Shown: piece by piece, positions 52,672 through 56,202 of the stretch
How the letters are laid out: each line of letters starts with the position of its first letter
Numbering within the stretch: position 1 is the stretch's first letter
Origin: Parcubacteria group bacterium
GTDB lineage: Bacteria; Patescibacteriota; Minisyncoccia; UBA6257
Assembly: GCA_012798235.1 (NCBI GenBank)
Contig: JAAZNP010000022.1
Location: forward strand, 1-56,202
DNA length: 56,202 nt
Reading direction: 5' to 3'
Program-made: the position numbers and the translations under genes
The notes under the pieces: generated by a model
What the model was told of the DNA's origin: nothing
What the model saw: only the letters and a program-made list of their open reading frames with translations
Databases searched by the model: none

Positions 52672-53910
52672 CTAAAAAAGTTCCTTTTGGCTAGGATTGG
52701 GCGTTTCTGGAAGAATCACTTTAACTTTGCCGTACTCTCCATCATATCCCGGCTCTAAATGAACTTTCCCTTCACGAACTAAAATAATGCTTTGGGCGAT
52801 ATTTTCCGAAACAAATTTTTTCAAATCCTCAAATGAAGCATCGAGTAAAATATTAAATTCATTAGGAAAATGATTGATCAATTTTTGGTATTCTTCTTCT
52901 ACGGCCTTGGTTTTTGCCTGACATTTTAAAGCATCAGCAATAATTTCTTTTAGAGGCACTAAGCTTTTATAAGGAATAGCATTAGGGGGCAGATATCCTT
53001 CTTCCCGATCAGCTAATTCATCAACTCGTGATAAAACTCCAATGGTTAATGGTTTCCCACAAACCGGACACATACCATTTACTTTTTTCCTTGCTTCGGG
53101 AGACATCCGCACTTGGCACAAACGATGTCCATCATAATGATATTTACCCTCTTCGGGGAAAAATTCAATAGTATAAAGAAATTTATTTTTATCTTTTTTA
53201 ACTATTGCTTCCCGGAAACTGGAATAATTAAAATCAATATCCAAAACATTAGCTTCGCGACCGATATTATCTGGAGAATGAGCATCAGAATTAGAAACTA
53301 AAGTAAATTTATCTAACGCCGAAACACGCCAATTCATTTTCGGATCGCTGCTTAAACCAGTTTCTAAAGCGGCAAGGTATTTTGTATTTTCCCCAAAAGC
53401 CTCTTCCAAAGAATTAAAGCCAGACATTGAGCCAAAAACAGCAAACCAAGGAGTCCAAATATGAGCAGGGATAAACATGGCTTGAGGCTCAGTATTAATT
53501 ACAATTTTCAATAATTCTTCAGAGTCCATGCCTAAAATGGGTCGACCATCAGCCTTTAAATTTCCTTGCCATGATAAAACATTATTTATTTTTTCTGCTG
53601 TTTCTAAAGAAGGAAGAATAACAACATTATGAACTCTTCTGGTTTTCCCCTGGCGATTATAAATATTAGAAATTTCACCAGTGATAACAAATCTAACTTT
53701 CGCATTATTACTTAAAGTATAAAAGCCTTCTTCGGCTGGCTCTAATTTAGTCTTTAGTTCGGCGAACCATTCGGGATGAGTAAAATCACCAGTGCCAATA
53801 ATATCAATACCTTTTCTTTGAGCAGAAAAAGCAATATGCTCTAAGTCCATATCTCGAGAAGTGGCTCGGGAATATTTAGAGTGAAGATGCAAGTCAGCAA
53901 TGAGTTTCAT
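52672..53910 (-). CDS. endoQ: endonuclease Q (PHP-domain DNA repair nuclease)
   Basis: A 412-residue protein. The PHP metal motifs DLHLHSKYSRATS, GTGDFTHPEWF, HIWTPWFA and NSDAHSPDNIGREAN are present. A zinc-ribbon-like part CPVCGKPLTIGVLSRVDELA is typical of EndoQ, which cuts 5' of deaminated bases such as uracil and hypoxanthine. EndoQ is known from Thermococcales and a limited number of bacteria. ATG 53910 gives the standard start MKLIADLHLH. Confidence 0.88.
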   Translation of the reverse strand: MKLIADLHLHSKYSRATSRDMDLEHIAFSAQRKGIDIIGTGDFTHPEWFAELKTKLEPAEEGFYTLSNNAKVRFVITGEISNIYNRQGKTRRVHNVVILPSLETAEKINNVLSWQGNLKADGRPILGMDSEELLKIVINTEPQAMFIPAHIWTPWFAVFGSMSGFNSLEEAFGENTKYLAALETGLSSDPKMNWRVSALDKFTLVSNSDAHSPDNIGREANVLDIDFNYSSFREAIVKKDKNKFLYTIEFFPEEGKYHYDGHRLCQVRMSPEARKKVNGMCPVCGKPLTIGVLSRVDELADREEGYLPPNAIPYKSLVPLKEIIADALKCQAKTKAVEEEYQKLINHFPNEFNILLDASFEDLKKFVSENIAQSIILVREGKVHLEPGYDGEYGKVKVILPETPNPSQKELF

Positions 53911-53933
53911 AAAGAGATAAATAGGCGTCATGC

Positions 53934-54061
53934 CCCCTCACTTGGAAAAGATTTGCTAATGCAAAATACTCATAAAATAGAAAATCTTAGAATAAGTAAT
54001 TATTTCTTGTCAAGAAATTTTCTAGATTTATGAAATAAATTTATCTTTTCCAAGTGAGGGG
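53934..54061. repeat. long inverted repeat next to tRNA-Arg
   Basis: Perfect 19-base arms (53934-53952 and 54043-54061) with a second, imperfect pair inside (53970-53984 and 54017-54032). The outer arm starts at the base after the tRNA discriminator. There is no T run, so it is not a clear terminator. No gene lies in this 128-base gap. A MITE-like insertion or a tRNA trailer hairpin are the two options. Confidence 0.65.
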
Positions 54062-54133
54062 TGCCCCTACGAGGATTTGAACCCCGATCTCAACCTCCGA
54101 AGGATCGCGCTCTATCCCTTGAGCTATAAAGGC
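54062..54133 (-). tRNA. tRNA-Arg (TCG)
   Basis: A cloverleaf on the minus strand: acceptor GCCTTTA/TAGGGGC (two G-U pairs), D-arm GCTC/GAGC, anticodon stem CGATC/GGTTG with loop CTTCGGA (anticodon TCG), T-arm CGGGG/CCTCG with TTCAAAT. Discriminator A; no CCA encoded. Confidence 0.94.
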
Positions 54134-54139
54134 GTTAAT

Positions 54140-55312
54140 TTAATACGCTAAAAACGTCTGACAAACTGCCCCTGCAACTAAGGCGAAAAATAAAGCAAAG
54201 AAAATAAAGCGATTAAAGGGGACTTCAAAAGCGGGAATTAAATCTGATTTTTGTTTTGCTTTCTTTAAGATTAAAAGAATCATTGCTCCTTCAAATCCTC
54301 CTAACATTCCTCCCATAAAAGAAATAAGTTTTAAAACATTAGCAAAATGGAAAAAATATAAAATTAAGGGGCCGCCGATCACAACAAAGTTACTAATAAA
54401 TACTGACCAATGAAAATCGTTAGTAAAACTATTTTTTATATAAACAGCAAAAATTAAATAAGATGTAACAACAGCTAAAAATCCTAACAAAGCTCCCAAA
54501 AAAACAATAACAGGACCTAAAATTAATTTCAGGCCATTAATAGCTTCGATGGTTGTGGCCGAGCCGCTAACTCCAGTAATTGTAATCATAAATATTAAAT
54601 AACACACTGCGGCAATAATAATTCCTGATATTACAATTGATTTTAAAAACTCTTTGGGAGCCCTTCTTTTTTGTAAAATCCTTAAAGCCTCAGGCACTGC
54701 CACCATACCATTTAAAGCATAAAACAAAACACCATAAGGAATAAGCCAAGCCCATTTAAAAACAGAGTGCACCAAATTCACATTAACCCAATGGAAATGA
54801 GGCAAAACATAAATAGCAATAACAAGAAATAAAACCAATAATAATAAAGATAAAATTAGATTAATCCTCGTGGCATGATCTCTTTTACTTAAAATAATTA
54901 AACTTAAAATAAGCCAAAGAAAAATCACTAAAAATCCATCGGGAAAAAGATTGCTAGGCAAAAAAGTCGCTAAAATAGTGTGTAAAAACTTACTTCCTAA
55001 AAGCAAATAGATTAATAAAGAAAAAGAAAAAGTGAAAAATGTAGTTAAGAGCATTAATTTTTTAGCAGGAGCGCCTAAATAATAGCCAGCATAACCAGGC
55101 AAACGAAAATCTTTTCCTGTGCGTAAAACAATTTCCCCAAAAGCCAAATGCAAATAAATAATAAATACCAGAACTATTCCCAGCCATAAAAGAGTAATTA
55201 ATAATCCTGACTGTTGGGCGATATAAGGCAAAGTAAAAACGCCGGCACCAATAATGGTGCCCACCAAAGCAGCTAAAGCTTCTAACTTTATTGGTAAATA
55301 CTTTTTAAACAC
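54140..55312 (-). CDS. amino acid permease (aromatic amino acid permease-like)
   Basis: A 390-residue membrane protein with about eleven predicted helices. The first helix has ALVGTIIGAGVFTLPYIAQQSG, the substrate-binding signature of the Trp/Tyr permease and related AAAP families. The substrate is not clear. An organism with few biosynthetic genes would need such importers. Confidence 0.85.
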   Translation of the reverse strand: MFKKYLPIKLEALAALVGTIIGAGVFTLPYIAQQSGLLITLLWLGIVLVFIIYLHLAFGEIVLRTGKDFRLPGYAGYYLGAPAKKLMLLTTFFTFSFSLLIYLLLGSKFLHTILATFLPSNLFPDGFLVIFLWLILSLIILSKRDHATRINLILSLLLLVLFLVIAIYVLPHFHWVNVNLVHSVFKWAWLIPYGVLFYALNGMVAVPEALRILQKRRAPKEFLKSIVISGIIIAAVCYLIFMITITGVSGSATTIEAINGLKLILGPVIVFLGALLGFLAVVTSYLIFAVYIKNSFTNDFHWSVFISNFVVIGGPLILYFFHFANVLKLISFMGGMLGGFEGAMILLILKKAKQKSDLIPAFEVPFNRFIFFALFFALVAGAVCQTFLAY

Positions 55313-55323
55313 AATTTTATTTT

Positions 55324-55578
55324 TTATTCTTGCGCAAGATAAACTTCATCACCTTCCTTAGCTTTTTGTTCTACCTGTAAACCAATGATATCTCCTTTTT
55401 TAGCTGTTTCAATATTTTGATGCTCAATTTGCATTGAAGAAACAATCTGCTCAAAATCAGTACTGTGCCCTTTAATATGAATTTTATCACCAACTTTAAG
55501 AGTGGCTTTTAATTCAACGATAGCTACATTTATTTTATCGTAATAATGAGTTATTTTGCCAATTAATTTTTCTTCCAT
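55324..55578 (-). CDS. EF-Tu domain II-like small protein
   Basis: An 84-residue beta-barrel protein: IGKITHYYDKINVAIVEL, LKVGDKIHIKGHSTDFEQIV, SMQIEHQNIETAKKGDIIGLQV. It looks like domain II of translation factors and the stand-alone 'elongation factor-like' proteins of archaea and some bacteria. The function is unknown. The leader has AAAGGTCGTTAAAA, the box shared with three genes near the window start. Confidence 0.75.
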   Translation of the reverse strand: MEEKLIGKITHYYDKINVAIVELKATLKVGDKIHIKGHSTDFEQIVSSMQIEHQNIETAKKGDIIGLQVEQKAKEGDEVYLAQE

Positions 55579-55662
55579 AAAATAAGAAAGATAAATATTT
55601 ATATTTTTAACGACCTTTGAATTATTAATAATATTATATCATTATAAAAACAAAATCTCAAA

Positions 55663-56202
55663 TTACCCCTTAATCACGGCTAAGGGCTTTAATTGGGCAA
55701 CTTTCTTTGCTAAACCAGCTTGGTCTACGACTTCTACAACCTCATCAATATCTTTATAAGCTTGGGGTGCTTCTTCGGCTAAACTAGAAACTGAATCGAC
55801 TTTTACGATTATTCCTTTGCTTTCCATAACCTTTTTTAATTCCTTACCCGAAATTTTTCTTAAGCTCTCATGTCGAGACATCGTGCGTCCCGCGCCATGA
55901 CACGCAGAATAAAAACTTTTTTCTGCTTCTTCGGTGCCATGTAAAACATAAGAAGCAGTTCCCATAGAGCCAGGAATTAATACGGGCTGCCCTGCTGTTT
56001 TATATTTGATAGGAATTTCTGGGTGTTGTGGCGGAAAGGCTCGTGTCGCTCCTTTGCGATGAACCGCTAATTCTTTTATCTCATTGTCAATTTTATATTT
56101 TTCTAATTTAATAATATTATGAGCAACATCATAAAGCGCTTTTAAGCCACCTATTTTTTCGCCAAAAACATTTTTCCAAGCCTGACGAACATAATAAGCA
56201 AT
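55663..56202 (-). CDS. rtcB: RNA ligase RtcB, C-terminal part (runs off the window end)
   Basis: 179 residues of the C-terminal part; the frame is open to the window edge. VHRKGATRAFPP contains the conserved histidine next to the GMP site, and QPVLIPGSMGTASYVLHG and SACHGAGRTMSR are further family motifs with metal and guanylate ligands. RtcB joins 2',3'-cyclic phosphate or 3'-phosphate RNA to 5'-OH RNA, in tRNA splicing or RNA repair. Confidence 0.95.
   Translation of the reverse strand: MAYYVRQAWKNVFGEKIGGLKALYDVAHNIIKLEKYKIDNEIKELAVHRKGATRAFPPQHPEIPIKYKTAGQPVLIPGSMGTASYVLHGTEEAEKSFYSACHGAGRTMSRHESLRKISGKELKKVMESKGIIVKVDSVSSLAEEAPQAYKDIDEVVEVVDQAGLAKKVAQLKPLAVIKG

Noticed and set aside
1..56202. 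CRISPR arrays, insertion sequences, prophage, rRNA genes
   Set aside because: No regularly spaced direct repeats, transposase, integrase or phage structural genes, and no rRNA sequence were seen.

Overview
The window looks like a chromosomal segment of a small-genome, AT-rich bacterium of the Patescibacteria (Candidate Phyla Radiation), most probably a Parcubacteria-like lineage. This is inferred from gene content, not from a database search. Signs are: an Elp3-type tRNA modification enzyme beside a Trm9-like methyltransferase, a eukaryote-like (IleS2-type) isoleucyl-tRNA synthetase, an aspartyl-tRNA synthetase without the GAD insertion, a very short SMC with no recognisable hinge, a membrane-anchored Clp ATPase, an insertion-bearing NDK, few biosynthetic genes, and tightly packed genes with many 1-14 base overlaps. 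TGA is used as an ordinary stop (for example nusB), so the genetic code appears standard. Almost everything lies on the minus strand; the plus strand carries mnmA, elp3, an LCP-family gene with pth, and the smpB-ssrA-infC-rpmI-rplT run.

Bases 1-7090 are an accessory region. It holds a DUF6512-like membrane protein (cut by the window edge), several short genes of unknown function with strong Shine-Dalgarno sites, a TspO/MBR protein, a methyltransferase, and a coupled pair made of a PD-(D/E)XK nuclease with a PUA/EVE-like domain and a HAD phosphatase. Between them lies a repeated RNA-like element: a strong promoter, a hairpin that starts at the predicted transcription start, a second hairpin, then an A-rich tail ending in GGTCG. 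There are two full copies and one partial copy. One full copy ends in an intrinsic terminator and looks like a free-standing small RNA gene. This element and the nuclease-phosphatase pair are the best candidates for something undescribed.

Bases 7100-31740 carry tRNA modification (mnmA, elp3, trm9-like), a fused diadenylate cyclase-YbbR protein, ndk, aspS, a ComEC split into two genes, anaerobic ribonucleotide reductase and activase, ftsZ, ftsA, ybeY, rpsU, hisS, lepB, an LCP protein, pth, and clpB interrupted by an in-frame TAA. A structured 6S-like RNA with a near-consensus promoter lies between ndk and rpmB.

Bases 31740-49150 are core information processing: a MIP18/DUF59 protein, rpoC, rpoB, trmD, a KhpA-type KH protein, a mini-SMC, rnc, nusB, rpmF, ileS, smpB, tmRNA, infC, rpmI and rplT. 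Bases 49150-56202 hold a half-size MFS-like protein, a membrane-tethered ClpC-like ATPase with a small membrane partner, endonuclease Q, tRNA-Arg, an amino acid permease, a small EF-Tu domain II-like protein, and the C-terminal part of RtcB. No CRISPR array, insertion sequence or rRNA was seen.
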